A stretch of 43,878 bases of DNA from positions 1 to 43,878 of the forward strand of contig ONMI01000039.1 of assembly GCA_900318915.1 (NCBI GenBank), written 5' to 3'. The notes below the pieces were generated by a model. That model did not search any database, was not told the origin of the DNA, and saw only the letters and a program-made list of their open reading frames with translations. Made by a program: the position numbers and the translations under genes. Source of the DNA: an uncultured Prevotellaceae bacterium (lineage in GTDB: Bacteria; Bacteroidota; Bacteroidia; Bacteroidales; Bacteroidaceae). This document shows positions 33,517-42,556 of the stretch, piece by piece (positions within the stretch are counted from its first letter, which is position 1; every line of letters begins with the position of its first letter).

Positions 33517-35151
33517 ATGGCAACATTGAGAAAATACCCTGTCGGAATACAAAGTTTTGAGACTATCCGCATGGACGGATACGTGTATGTAGACAAGACC
33601 CCGCTTATCTACAAGATGATAACCGAGGGTAAGCCATATTTTATGAGCCGTCCCAGGCGGTTCGGAAAGTCGCTGCTGTGTTCCACACTCGAGGCCGTTT
33701 TTCAGGGGCGGCGTGAACTCTTTGAAGCTTTCACCACCGAGGAAGGCATAGAGCAGCCACAGCTCTTCATCGCCACCACCAATTGGAAGTGGAATCGGTA
33801 TCCCGTCATTCATTTCGACTTCAGCAAGAACAAAATCTACACCACCGAGATTCTCGACTTGCAAATAGACAACACCCTCTCGCAATACGAACAGGAATAT
33901 GGCATCACGCCCACTACTACCGACAGCAGCACGCGTTTCCAGCGCATCGTCACCGAGGCTCACCGCCAGACGGGGCGGCGTGTCGTGGTGATTGTCGACG
34001 AATATGATAACTTCATGCTGCACAGCATCGGCGACAGAAAACTGGAAGAGGGCGTTCGCATCCGCTTCTCCAACCTCTTCGGACCGCTGAAAGCGCTTGA
34101 CGATCACCTGCAGTTTGTCTTCATCACCGGCATTTCCAAATTCTCGCAGATGGGCATATTCAGCACACTGAACAATTTGAAGAACATTTCCATGTTGCCC
34201 AACTACGAGGCATTGTGCGGCATCACAGAGGAGGAACTCACCACACAGCTTCAGCCTGACATAGAACTGCTGGCACAAAATCGGGGTGAATCGAAAGAGA
34301 AGACTTTTGCGGAACTGAAACGCATGTACGACGGCTACCACTTCTGCCACAAAAGAACGGATATATACAATCCTTTCAGTCTGTTCAATGCTTTTGATTC
34401 AGGTGAAATCAAAGACTATTGGTTCGACAGTGCCACTCCCGGTGCCGTCATCGACATGCTGGCCAAAATGCCGCCAATCACCCTTGCTGACATCGACGGC
34501 GTAAACTGTCCCTCCGACCGATTCGACGTGCCGTTCAATAGCTACGACGACCCGCTGCCCGTGCTTTTCCAGAGCGGCTACCTCACCATCAAGGACTATC
34601 GGAGTGACCGCGACTCATACACGCTCGGAATGCCCAACGCCGAAGTGCGCCGCGGTTTTGCCAACTGTCTCTACCAGTATGTTATGGCGGCAAAGGGTGT
34701 CGACAGAAACCGCAACGCCATGCAGCAGGCATATTACGACTTTTTTGACTACGACAACCTCCCGGCCTTTATCGAGGCAATAAAGACGTTTTTTGCCGGA
34801 ATACCCTACCATCTGGCCGAAAGGGCGCAAAACGATGGGGGAACGGAAAAGGCCGAACGCCATTACCATGCCATCCTCTATACGTTGCTGGTGGCATTCG
34901 GGGCCGACATTGTGGTGGAAGAGCCTACGGCAAAGGGCCGTTCCGACATTGTTCTTAAAATGCCAAAGGGCATTTATGTCGTGGAATTGAAAGTGGACGA
35001 TACGGCAGAAAATGCTCTTGCACAAATCGACCACCGGGGTTATGCCGATAAATATGCCCACGACGGACGGCCTGTTACAAAGGTTGGCATAGCATTCTCG
35101 TCGCATGAGAGGAACATCACCGACTGGATTGAGAAACCGTATCAAAGATAA
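33517..35151 (+). CDS. AAA-ATPase-like protein with C-terminal PD-(D/E)XK nuclease domain
   Basis: A 544-aa protein of the AAA-ATPase_like (PF09820) plus PDDEXK_9/DUF1703 (PF08011) architecture, abundant in gut Bacteroidales. The N-terminus 'YPVGIQSFETIRMDGYVYVDKT' (core GIQSFETIRMDGYVYVDKT) is diagnostic. The P-loop-like 'RPRRFGKSLL' is at residues 45-54 and the Walker B-type 'VVIVDEYDNFM' near 157-167. The C-terminal nuclease core is intact: Asp477 in 'GRSDIVL', Glu490 and Lys492 in 'YVVELKVDD'. The family is suspected to derive from mobile elements or defence, but no function is established. It converges with, and overlaps by 10 bp, the SLOG-like gene on the other strand. Confidence 0.88.
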   Translation: MATLRKYPVGIQSFETIRMDGYVYVDKTPLIYKMITEGKPYFMSRPRRFGKSLLCSTLEAVFQGRRELFEAFTTEEGIEQPQLFIATTNWKWNRYPVIHFDFSKNKIYTTEILDLQIDNTLSQYEQEYGITPTTTDSSTRFQRIVTEAHRQTGRRVVVIVDEYDNFMLHSIGDRKLEEGVRIRFSNLFGPLKALDDHLQFVFITGISKFSQMGIFSTLNNLKNISMLPNYEALCGITEEELTTQLQPDIELLAQNRGESKEKTFAELKRMYDGYHFCHKRTDIYNPFSLFNAFDSGEIKDYWFDSATPGAVIDMLAKMPPITLADIDGVNCPSDRFDVPFNSYDDPLPVLFQSGYLTIKDYRSDRDSYTLGMPNAEVRRGFANCLYQYVMAAKGVDRNRNAMQQAYYDFFDYDNLPAFIEAIKTFFAGIPYHLAERAQNDGGTEKAERHYHAILYTLLVAFGADIVVEEPTAKGRSDIVLKMPKGIYVVELKVDDTAENALAQIDHRGYADKYAHDGRPVTKVGIAFSSHERNITDWIEKPYQR

Positions 35152-35603
35152 ATACATTTGCTGTGGAATTGTTGCAGCAAAGGAAACAGTGAACTATTCT
35201 CGTTTACTCCTACGAAGAGAATTTTTTCTGCTTGTTCGCAGATATAGCGGTTTCTGGCGAAAGCGGTGGCTTTTGATTGGCGGGAGGCCGATGAAGTGCT
35301 TATAATGAGTAGGCGACCGCTGTCAAGCATTGCTTGCAATTCCATCGGGATTTGTTTATACATCCCACGGGCCAGTACGAGGATGATGGGTTGCCTACCT
35401 TCTTTTAGGAAATCCCATACATCTTTTTCCAATCGGCTGCTGAAGCCGGAAATCACACAACATCCTTCATCCCTCATCTTGACAGCCCAGTCATAGCACC
35501 GCAGCACCATATCCAAAGGAATGGTGCTGGATGCCATGAATGCTGCTTTCGGCAGATTCAGAAGTGATGGGTTACCGAGATATGTTATTCTTTCATCCTT
35601 CAT
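35142..35603 (-). CDS. DprA/SLOG-like Rossmann protein, third gene of the putative defence operon
   Basis: A 153-aa protein resembling the Rossmann-like nucleotide-binding core of DprA and other SLOG proteins. Visible stretches are 'MRDEGCCVISGFSSRLEKDVW' (core VISGFSSRLEKDVWD), 'GRQPIILVLARGMYK', 'SGRLLIISTSS', and 'AFARNRYICEQAEKILFVG'. The last is close to the 'RNRIIAGLS' stretch of DprA. It lacks the DprA N-terminal SAM-like and C-terminal winged-helix domains, so it is not a normal competence protein. Its start overlaps the end of the methyltransferase gene by 11 bp, which argues for translational coupling and a shared task. SLOG domains in defence systems sense or produce nucleotide signals; a ligand-sensing or DNA-binding accessory role is inferred. 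It may also simply be a stand-alone DprA-like protein of unknown role. Confidence 0.75.
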   Translation of the reverse strand: MKDERITYLGNPSLLNLPKAAFMASSTIPLDMVLRCYDWAVKMRDEGCCVISGFSSRLEKDVWDFLKEGRQPIILVLARGMYKQIPMELQAMLDSGRLLIISTSSASRQSKATAFARNRYICEQAEKILFVGVNENSSLFPLLQQFHSKCIYL

Positions 35604-38600
35604 TCAATTCGTCACCCATACGGTATTTAATATTGTAATTCAAAATAAAATCCAGTTCTTCTTCCGTGAAATTGTAATGCCTCATTAAAATCTTATCTAT
35701 TTTATCAACTATGCTTTTGGACATTTTCTTTTGGTATGCAAATGATTGGTTAGTTCCGCCGTCCTTTTTATTTACGATGGAAACGATCTTGTTTTTGTCC
35801 ATATCTGTTTCTAATTCGTCTGCATATAATCCAGCATCATTAGAAGAATCATAATCGATTTTAAAATCGAAAATATTAGCTTCTGTAAGATTGAACATAT
35901 CATAATTAGTAGAGTAGTACCACCAAAATAGATTTGAGTTCAAAGAAGCCATTAAATAGTCTGCTATTTTTGCTGAAACAATGTTCTTTTGTTTGTTACT
36001 TGCAGAATTTGTATTAAAACCTTTTCGCAAGAAAATAATCCAATATCTTAATCCTGCCGACCGATAATGTATAAGTGGATCAGAACTGTGCGATGATAAG
36101 TATTGAGCAATTGAATTGTTTGATGAGTATTTTTTATAAATGCTTAATTCTATTGGAGAACATAATCTCCATATTCTATCGTCGAAAATTGAATAGGAAT
36201 AATAAAGATTATAGAAAAGGAACCTGCGATGTTCAGATGCCCATCTTAGCACGTGGGTGGTTAATAAAGTTTCTTTCTCACATGAAGAAGAAACAAAAAT
36301 ATTCAATCGCTGTTCTGCACCCTTTGAACCATCGAATAACTTGCCTGGTCTAATTTCAAAGCTGCTAACTGCCAAATATTTGTTTTTTATTAGGATTTGA
36401 CGTAAGCTGAACATATTTTTGGCAGCAGTAAGAGACAATGGAACTATCATTCCTATTCTTTGTTTATCTGAAAGAATTTGTAATGTTCTTTCGATAACAT
36501 AGGAATATAGGTTATTGCTTTCCTTTGTTCTATATCCTGTTAATTGGTATACATCTGCGACAGATTTTTGAGTCTTTTTATCCTTTTTGGTATATACCAC
36601 ATACGGAGGATTACCAATAACTACATCAAAGCCACCATTACCTTGTATGATGTCATAATACTCTGCGAGCCAATGGAATGGTTGGTGTGACTTTTCCCAT
36701 GCCTTGTAATCCATACCAGCATTGGTGGCGGCATGAAGATTTTGATTGAGAAGCTTGTTCAGATCTTTCAAACGTGCTTTCAATTCCTTTTTGGCATGTT
36801 TGTAGATGTCAAGATTGACTTCCTGACCCAGCTGAACTTGTTTGAACGTGTCGTATGCTTTTGACACTTTTTTCATCTCGTCGTTAACCTTCTGCTCAAA
36901 CTCTTGACGGGCAAACAAATCAGTGAAGAGCAATCCTTCTTCCAGTTCTTTGGTGGTTGCGTATCCAACAAGGGTATTCCCACAACGGATGTTAAAGTCA
37001 ATATCCGGCAGTGGCTCCAGCCCAAGATTTTCATCCCGTGGGTTCACATCCACCACTGCTACCATCTTCAAGAATAGACGCAGTTTGGCTATTTCCGTGG
37101 CCTCTACCATGATGTCTACACCATAAAGATTGCGAAGAATAATGCTCTTATAAATGAAGTAACGATTGTTGTTGCGGTACTTGATGTTCAGTTCCTGTAA
37201 TTCTTCTTTGAAAAGGTTCGGATTCTTTTCCTGCCACTCTTGCATACGGGCTATACATATCTCATACAACGGTTCCAAGATGTTGAGAGCTGCAAAGAGA
37301 AAAGCTCCCGAGCCGCATGTGGGGTCAAGAATCGTGACTTTCTGTAATGCATGATAAAAATGCAGCACAAAAAGGTGGTCATCGGTCTGACTGAGAAAGT
37401 CGAGAATAAACTGGCGGATATCGAGGTTGTAAGTGATAAAGTCATTCACCTCGTGAATCTCACCAAGCTCTATTTTTGTGCGTATCTTGTTGTACCTCTG
37501 TAAACGTTCCACCGTCTCTCGCCAAATCTCTGTGGGAAGTGCCCATTCTTCTGGAGTACGTTCGTTCCATCGGCTGCGACGTTCCAAAAGGTTGGGCTGC
37601 GTGGTGTCGATACCTACGGCTATGTGTTCAGGAATAGGTATATCGTGTCCTTTCTTCACGGCATCGAAGATGTACCGGTCGCCACTCTGACGGAGGAACT
37701 GCCAAACGGCTCCATCCACTCTGAATGGTTTCTCGTCAGATTTCTTTGTGGCATCCAGTAGGTAAGGCACAATCGTGTTTCGCCCAATATATTCAGTGAT
37801 ATCCTCCTTTGTATAGTAAGCGCCCATTTGGGCACGGTCATTGATATACTGTTCAAAGATATAGCCCAACACATCGGGGTTGATGTCCTTGCCGGATGCT
37901 GTGAGGCGGTCATCGAGATGCCAGTGCCACTGGTCAAAGAAAGCAAAAAGGCTGTCAAACGCTTCGTCCTTGATGTCGATGTTATGATATTCTTGCTCAA
38001 GGTCATGTATATCGAACATACCTCCGTTTAAGTAGGGTATACGGCCATATTTAAGAGTAAAACCCTGTTCATGACGCGGCGAATTCATTCCATCGTGGAA
38101 GAGACTCAACAAGAAACCTTGATAGAAAGAACCAAAAAAACGGTCCTGGCCTTTTTCTTTCTTCACCCATTCAAGCTTGTCCCTCAGGTAGTTCACGTTC
38201 TGGTCAAGAAATCCTTTCTTCTGTATAAAGTAGCAGAACATCAGCCGGTTGAGCATCACGCTGGTGTACCACTGCTTTTTGCGGTTCTTCTTAATGTCGC
38301 TTATCTCGTCATCAATACCGGTAATGAATTTGGCAAACTTAATGTGTTCTTTTTGGAAATCTCTGTAGAAATCCTTTGTAATATTCTCCGAATTAATGAG
38401 AAAAGCACCTTGGACACGCTCTTTTACATCCATGATGGTAGTTTCCTCACCAAGGCCAAATGACAGACCATCGACCTTTTCGAAAAGGAAACTTGCTTTC
38501 TCTGCCGTTTCATATTCAATCAACACCAAATCGCGTTTCTCTACTTTTTTTACAGGGACTACCCATAGATGGTGTTCGCTTCCACCGGCATGATGGAAGA

Positions 38601-38859
38601 TACAGATGTAGTCATTGGCTTGACGGCGCAGGCGAGTGTCAATCTTCTTGACAAGTGAAGAAGAGGGTATCTCGGTTACTTCGCATGTCATCACTTGAAA
38701 ACCGTTGCGTTCTGCTATGACATGAAAAGGAAAGGATTGCTCTTCAATGGTAAGGTCGAAGCTGAGTTGTCCTTTTGGATTGTTCCAACCCATTTCAAGG
38801 ATAAATAACTCTCGAAAGCTTGATTCGGAAATATGGTGGATGAATGTTCGCTTGTTCAT
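35593..38859 (-). CDS. Eco57I-type N6-adenine DNA methyltransferase with specificity region
   Basis: A 1088-aa class I SAM-dependent DNA methyltransferase. The SAM-binding motif I is DPTCGSGAF at residues 512-520 and the catalytic motif IV NPPY is at 750-753 ('VVIGNPPYVVYTKK'), the adenine-N6 signature. 'QMGAYYTKEDITEYI' near residue 355 is the conserved approach to the catalytic domain. Residues 1-230 form an N-terminal domain of unknown fold ('RLRRQANDYICIFHHAGGSEHHLWVV' region) seen in related restriction-modification enzymes; I see no clear nuclease motif. Residues about 800-1060, AT-rich at the DNA level, look like a TaqI/Eco57I-type target-recognition domain. It starts 20 bp after the PLD-helicase stop. 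Together they resemble the DrmMI/DrmD pair of class 1 DISARM, without DrmA or DrmB. Confidence 0.9.
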   Translation of the reverse strand: MNKRTFIHHISESSFRELFILEMGWNNPKGQLSFDLTIEEQSFPFHVIAERNGFQVMTCEVTEIPSSSLVKKIDTRLRRQANDYICIFHHAGGSEHHLWVVPVKKVEKRDLVLIEYETAEKASFLFEKVDGLSFGLGEETTIMDVKERVQGAFLINSENITKDFYRDFQKEHIKFAKFITGIDDEISDIKKNRKKQWYTSVMLNRLMFCYFIQKKGFLDQNVNYLRDKLEWVKKEKGQDRFFGSFYQGFLLSLFHDGMNSPRHEQGFTLKYGRIPYLNGGMFDIHDLEQEYHNIDIKDEAFDSLFAFFDQWHWHLDDRLTASGKDINPDVLGYIFEQYINDRAQMGAYYTKEDITEYIGRNTIVPYLLDATKKSDEKPFRVDGAVWQFLRQSGDRYIFDAVKKGHDIPIPEHIAVGIDTTQPNLLERRSRWNERTPEEWALPTEIWRETVERLQRYNKIRTKIELGEIHEVNDFITYNLDIRQFILDFLSQTDDHLFVLHFYHALQKVTILDPTCGSGAFLFAALNILEPLYEICIARMQEWQEKNPNLFKEELQELNIKYRNNNRYFIYKSIILRNLYGVDIMVEATEIAKLRLFLKMVAVVDVNPRDENLGLEPLPDIDFNIRCGNTLVGYATTKELEEGLLFTDLFARQEFEQKVNDEMKKVSKAYDTFKQVQLGQEVNLDIYKHAKKELKARLKDLNKLLNQNLHAATNAGMDYKAWEKSHQPFHWLAEYYDIIQGNGGFDVVIGNPPYVVYTKKDKKTQKSVADVYQLTGYRTKESNNLYSYVIERTLQILSDKQRIGMIVPLSLTAAKNMFSLRQILIKNKYLAVSSFEIRPGKLFDGSKGAEQRLNIFVSSSCEKETLLTTHVLRWASEHRRFLFYNLYYSYSIFDDRIWRLCSPIELSIYKKYSSNNSIAQYLSSHSSDPLIHYRSAGLRYWIIFLRKGFNTNSASNKQKNIVSAKIADYLMASLNSNLFWWYYSTNYDMFNLTEANIFDFKIDYDSSNDAGLYADELETDMDKNKIVSIVNKKDGGTNQSFAYQKKMSKSIVDKIDKILMRHYNFTEEELDFILNYNIKYRMGDELNEG

Positions 38860-38879
38860 ATTTTTTGTCCATTTTGGTC

Positions 38880-41800
38880 TTACATGTTTCGCAATCCCAT
38901 TGAGCAGATGATGGACGGGTCTTTATGCTCGTCTTTATCACGGTCAATGCGGCAAAGTGTACCATTCTTGTGCATTTCAAGCACGGTTTCCACGATGTCA
39001 TCATTACTGCTGACACGCAGCAAACGTCCAAGAATCACCTTTGTGCTTTCAATAAATTGGTAATTGTAAATGTCGTCGATGGCCAGTTTCAGTATCTGCC
39101 GTTTTTCTTCGGTGAAGAAGAGTGTGGGCGGTTGATTATAATAATGCTCTAATAGGCTGATGATGCGGAACCGTGTGCTCAGGCGGTTGCCGAGTATGCC
39201 GCTTACGCCTGTATTCTCCGTTTTCGTGTTTTCAACAGCACTTTCTACAAGGCTGAAATGATTCTCAAGGGGTTCTTGCGCTGGTTCATCAGCACTGCAG
39301 GACATGGCTTGAAGTATTTTCTTTTGTGACTGACTGATGACCTCGCCTTTTGAGTTATACCAAGAAAGGACATCATAGTCATTATGGGTTTTGACATAGG
39401 TAACCACACCGTCATGCAAAGGGTCAGAGGCTCTTTGGGTGGAATAAATCATATCCGAGAGTTCAGGGATAATCTGTTTCAGTTTCGGATTGGCGTCAGT
39501 CGCATTTTTCCATATCTGATAAGCCTGTGATGCCAAATCCACATCGCTATCATCCTCGTCGTCGTCCAGCACACCGCTCTTCTCGTTGTACATGTCGCGA
39601 AGGTTCTTTTCATTGCCCTCAAAGAACACCTCGTCGCTACCCACAATGCTCGCATTTTCGTTGATGCGGTTGTTGAGACGTTTGCGGAGTTTGATGATTT
39701 CCTCTACTTTGTCGGCAGGGAAGAAGGAATAACAGAATATTTTTTCTGACTCCTGACCGATACGGTCTACACGGCCAGCTCGTTGGATGAGGCGGATGAT
39801 TGCCCATGGCAAATCGTAGTTGACAATGACGTGACTGTCTTGAAGGTTTTGACCTTCAGAAAGTACATCGGTAGCCACAAGTATGCGAAGCTCATTCTCA
39901 GAAGAGACATCTGCATGATTGGACAATGGTGAGAACTTCTCTACAATGGCAGTCGGGTTCGTACTTCCGCCCGTAGCGCGGTCAATATGTTTGAAGCCTC
40001 GTCTGCAGAGTTGGTGGTAGATGTAATTGGCTGTGTCAGAGTATTGGGTGAAAATGAGAACTTTTTCTTTGCCGTGGGTGTTGTTGAGCAAATCTTGCAG
40101 CTCGTTGAGTTTTTGGTCTGCTGAGGGATTCCATTTTCCACAAAGTTCTATCATCTTAATCAGCATTTCGCAATCTTGCTTCAAATGGGTCTTCAACGAA
40201 CGTTTGAAATAGGTGGAATTAATCCAGGCAAGATTATTTTTAAGCGTGAGGAAATTGTAATATTCCTGAGCTTTCTGCATGTAGATGCGCATGTCGGTAG
40301 GTATCTCTATCATTCCATCACTTCCCATGCGGTCTTCCTCATCATTATCATGAGTGAAGATGTCATTGATGTCCTCATCCTCAATGAAAGTGTCGGGAAT
40401 ATCATTCTCATCTCCTATGGGTAGTGGCAACTTGTTTTCTATCGCATACATGAAAACGGCATTGCGAAGGATATGGCGGTATAGTGTGAGAAGGAAAGAA
40501 AAACCACTGCTGTCGATACGTTTAAAGAAGGTGCTCTTGCAAAATCCCATCATGCGTTTGCCAGCACGAGAAAGATTGTCAAGCAGCTGCTTGTCAATAG
40601 TGGATGCTTCTGCTGTCTTGTTCTTGTCTTCATATTGTGACAATCCGTATCGTGGCAATCGAAGGTCTTCCATCAATGAAATCATGTTTGGACTATACAA
40701 ACGGCTATATTGGTCGCCGTCCTCCGTCCTAAACTTGATGGCCTTTGGCACACGGTCGGGGAAGTAATTTCGTCGCCCATCGTTGAATTCAAGATACTTC
40801 CTTTGATTGTTGGGGTCGGTTTTTGCGTAATTCTCTTTAATGAATGTCCTTGTGCGCCGAACCAAGAAGAGTTTCATCAATTCCATCCAGTCATCGGCAT
40901 ACGTACTTTTCTCAAAGGCTTTGATGCTCCGGATGAATACTTCCGAGTGTTTTTGCAGGAAAGCTCGTTCTCCACCTAATTCGCGGATGTATTCTTCAGG
41001 ACGGATGCCAAGGTCATCATCTTCACTGATAAAAAGTTTCAACTGAGCTGCAAGGTCAGAGAAATCCTTATTGTAGGGCGTGGCTGTAAGTAACAACACT
41101 TTGCTGTCTTGATGGTCAATGAGCGCTTTGATATTTTGGTAACGTTTTCCTGTAGCGTTGCGCAGGTTATGGCTCTCGTCGACAATTATCAGGCGATAAT
41201 AACGGGCGCTCTCCACGTCGATGGGTTTAGCCATAGACACGATATCCGCTTTAAGGTCGTATTTGTTTACGTATTTCTTCCACATATCCTGCAAGTTGGC
41301 AGGGCAGATGATCAGTGTGCTGCTGGCAAAGGTTATCTCATAGATTTTGGCAATGGCACAAGCCGTTATGGTCTTTCCCAATCCTACAACATCGCCTATC
41401 ATCGCACCGCCTCGTTTCTCGCTGTTCAAATAACGGGCGGCTATTTTCACAGCAGTTTGTTGGAAGTCGAATAGTTCATGCTGAAACTCAGGAGTAAGCG
41501 TAAACTCTTTTATTCCTGAACGGGCATCGGCTGATAGATGATAAGCTGTTTTCAAATAGATATAGTAGGGGGGTATAATCTCCTCACCGGCCCAACTGTT
41601 GTCTATGGCTTCAATAAGTTCTTTTGTAATATCAATGCAGAAATGGTTGTTCCAACGCTCGTCAAACCAGTCTGCAAACTTTTGTGCACTGTCACTGTCA
41701 CCAAATTCTGCATTCAATTCTCCTTGTTTGGTCAATCCTGAATAAGTGAGATTGCTACTTCCCATAATGGCCTGAATCTTATTAAAATTGTCACCAGGTC

Positions 41801-42260
41801 GATGAGCAAGATACAATTTCGCATGGAGAGGCTCTGCCAGATAAAGCTTTACACAAACCTTATTGTCTTTTAATTGGGTTGACAATCTACGCAAAGTCCA
41901 TTCATCCTGCTTGGTTGGCAATCCGAGCAATAATTGTTTCTTGAAATCACGGGCTATTTCCAATTTGCATTTGTTGACGAAATTGCTGTCTGGCAGTTTC
42001 TTGGCAGAATACAGTCTGCGAACCAATTCTTGGTCGGGCTGGTGCATACCTATCAGTAAGCGGCAGCAGCGATATATCTGCTCATTGTTCTCATTAACAT
42101 AATCTCCAGGGACGTTGTCTATTTGGTTGACTACCAAATTCCATCCGCGAAGATTGAAGTAGCCCACGCAGAAGTCAACACGTTTTACACCGACATTTGT
42201 TATGATGTCTTGGAGACCCTTAGTGAATTTCAATTCAATATTGTCGTAAATCCTTGCCAT
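38880..42260 (-). CDS. PLD-nuclease / SNF2 helicase fusion protein
   Basis: A 1126-aa protein joining a phospholipase D-like domain to a Swi2/Snf2 helicase. The PLD domain (about residues 1-215) carries the HxK motif as His146 and Lys148 in 'PLHAKLYLAH' and the later 'GSSNLTYSGL' with Asn170. The helicase follows: Walker A 'GDVVGLGKT' at 289-297, 'LIICPANLQDMWKKY', Walker B 'IIVDESHNLRN' with DESH at 361-364, 'LLLTATPYNK', and the second RecA lobe with 'VLIFTQYSDTANYI', 'ATDVLSEGQNLQ' and motif VI 'QRAGRVDRIGQ' near 825-835. Such fusions occur beside DNA methyltransferases in restriction-like defence loci; DISARM has the same functions as separate DrmC (PLD) and DrmD (SNF2) proteins. First gene of the operon; no consensus promoter lies in the 124 bp between its ATG and the left inverted repeat. 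Confidence 0.9.
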   Translation of the reverse strand: MARIYDNIELKFTKGLQDIITNVGVKRVDFCVGYFNLRGWNLVVNQIDNVPGDYVNENNEQIYRCCRLLIGMHQPDQELVRRLYSAKKLPDSNFVNKCKLEIARDFKKQLLLGLPTKQDEWTLRRLSTQLKDNKVCVKLYLAEPLHAKLYLAHRPGDNFNKIQAIMGSSNLTYSGLTKQGELNAEFGDSDSAQKFADWFDERWNNHFCIDITKELIEAIDNSWAGEEIIPPYYIYLKTAYHLSADARSGIKEFTLTPEFQHELFDFQQTAVKIAARYLNSEKRGGAMIGDVVGLGKTITACAIAKIYEITFASSTLIICPANLQDMWKKYVNKYDLKADIVSMAKPIDVESARYYRLIIVDESHNLRNATGKRYQNIKALIDHQDSKVLLLTATPYNKDFSDLAAQLKLFISEDDDLGIRPEEYIRELGGERAFLQKHSEVFIRSIKAFEKSTYADDWMELMKLFLVRRTRTFIKENYAKTDPNNQRKYLEFNDGRRNYFPDRVPKAIKFRTEDGDQYSRLYSPNMISLMEDLRLPRYGLSQYEDKNKTAEASTIDKQLLDNLSRAGKRMMGFCKSTFFKRIDSSGFSFLLTLYRHILRNAVFMYAIENKLPLPIGDENDIPDTFIEDEDINDIFTHDNDEEDRMGSDGMIEIPTDMRIYMQKAQEYYNFLTLKNNLAWINSTYFKRSLKTHLKQDCEMLIKMIELCGKWNPSADQKLNELQDLLNNTHGKEKVLIFTQYSDTANYIYHQLCRRGFKHIDRATGGSTNPTAIVEKFSPLSNHADVSSENELRILVATDVLSEGQNLQDSHVIVNYDLPWAIIRLIQRAGRVDRIGQESEKIFCYSFFPADKVEEIIKLRKRLNNRINENASIVGSDEVFFEGNEKNLRDMYNEKSGVLDDDEDDSDVDLASQAYQIWKNATDANPKLKQIIPELSDMIYSTQRASDPLHDGVVTYVKTHNDYDVLSWYNSKGEVISQSQKKILQAMSCSADEPAQEPLENHFSLVESAVENTKTENTGVSGILGNRLSTRFRIISLLEHYYNQPPTLFFTEEKRQILKLAIDDIYNYQFIESTKVILGRLLRVSSNDDIVETVLEMHKNGTLCRIDRDKDEHKDPSIICSMGLRNM

Positions 42261-42384
42261 GTTATTGATGATTTAGGTTATATGCATTACTTCGTATCGG
42301 TATAGGCCAAATTCTTTTACTTTGATTCAGCGTCATCTGGTTAATATTGTTGTTGGCTTTATGGCCTGCCCCGAAAAAAAAGTC

Positions 42385-42401
42385 CGTCTCCTTTTAGGAG
42401 A
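42385..42401 (+). repeat. Left inverted repeat (IR-L) of a putative invertible promoter
   Basis: CGTCTCCTTTTAGGAGA, 17 bp. The exact reverse complement is at 42557-42573. The inner TCTCCT-TTT-AGGAGA is itself nearly palindromic, as recombinase core sites often are. The asymmetric TTT centre and flanking CG fix its orientation opposite to the right copy. Confidence 0.85.
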
Positions 42402-42535
42402 TGAAGGGGGAAATAATTATCTTATGGCTAATCATTTATAGGCGGATTTAGCCTTTATTCTAAAACAAAAAGTAAAAAAGGCTCTCTATGCAATTATTTT
42501 GTTCTCAAAAATGGTAGTTTTTGCGTAAAAATTCT

Positions 42536-42543
42536 TACTTTTG
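42536..42543 (+). promoter_or_regulatory. -7 element inside the invertible segment, OFF orientation
   Basis: TACTTTTG, a perfect TAnnTTTG; transcription would begin near 42550 and run rightward with no sense gene ahead. There is no TTTG at 19-20 nt upstream (the nearest are 12 and 34 nt away), so the -33 box is weak. Confidence 0.5.
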
Positions 42544-42556
42544 CAAGGATTATAGG

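Noticed and set aside
42261-42384. A constitutive promoter for the PLD-helicase operon outside the repeats
   Set aside because: No TAnnTTTG is found on the minus strand in this stretch; the nearest look-alike (AGAATTTG) lacks the TA.
42385-42401. Reading the repeats at 42385 and 42557 as transcription terminators
   Set aside because: Each forms only a 6-7-bp hairpin with a 3-nt loop and no T-run after it, and the two are exact inverse copies flanking a promoter, which fits recombination sites better.
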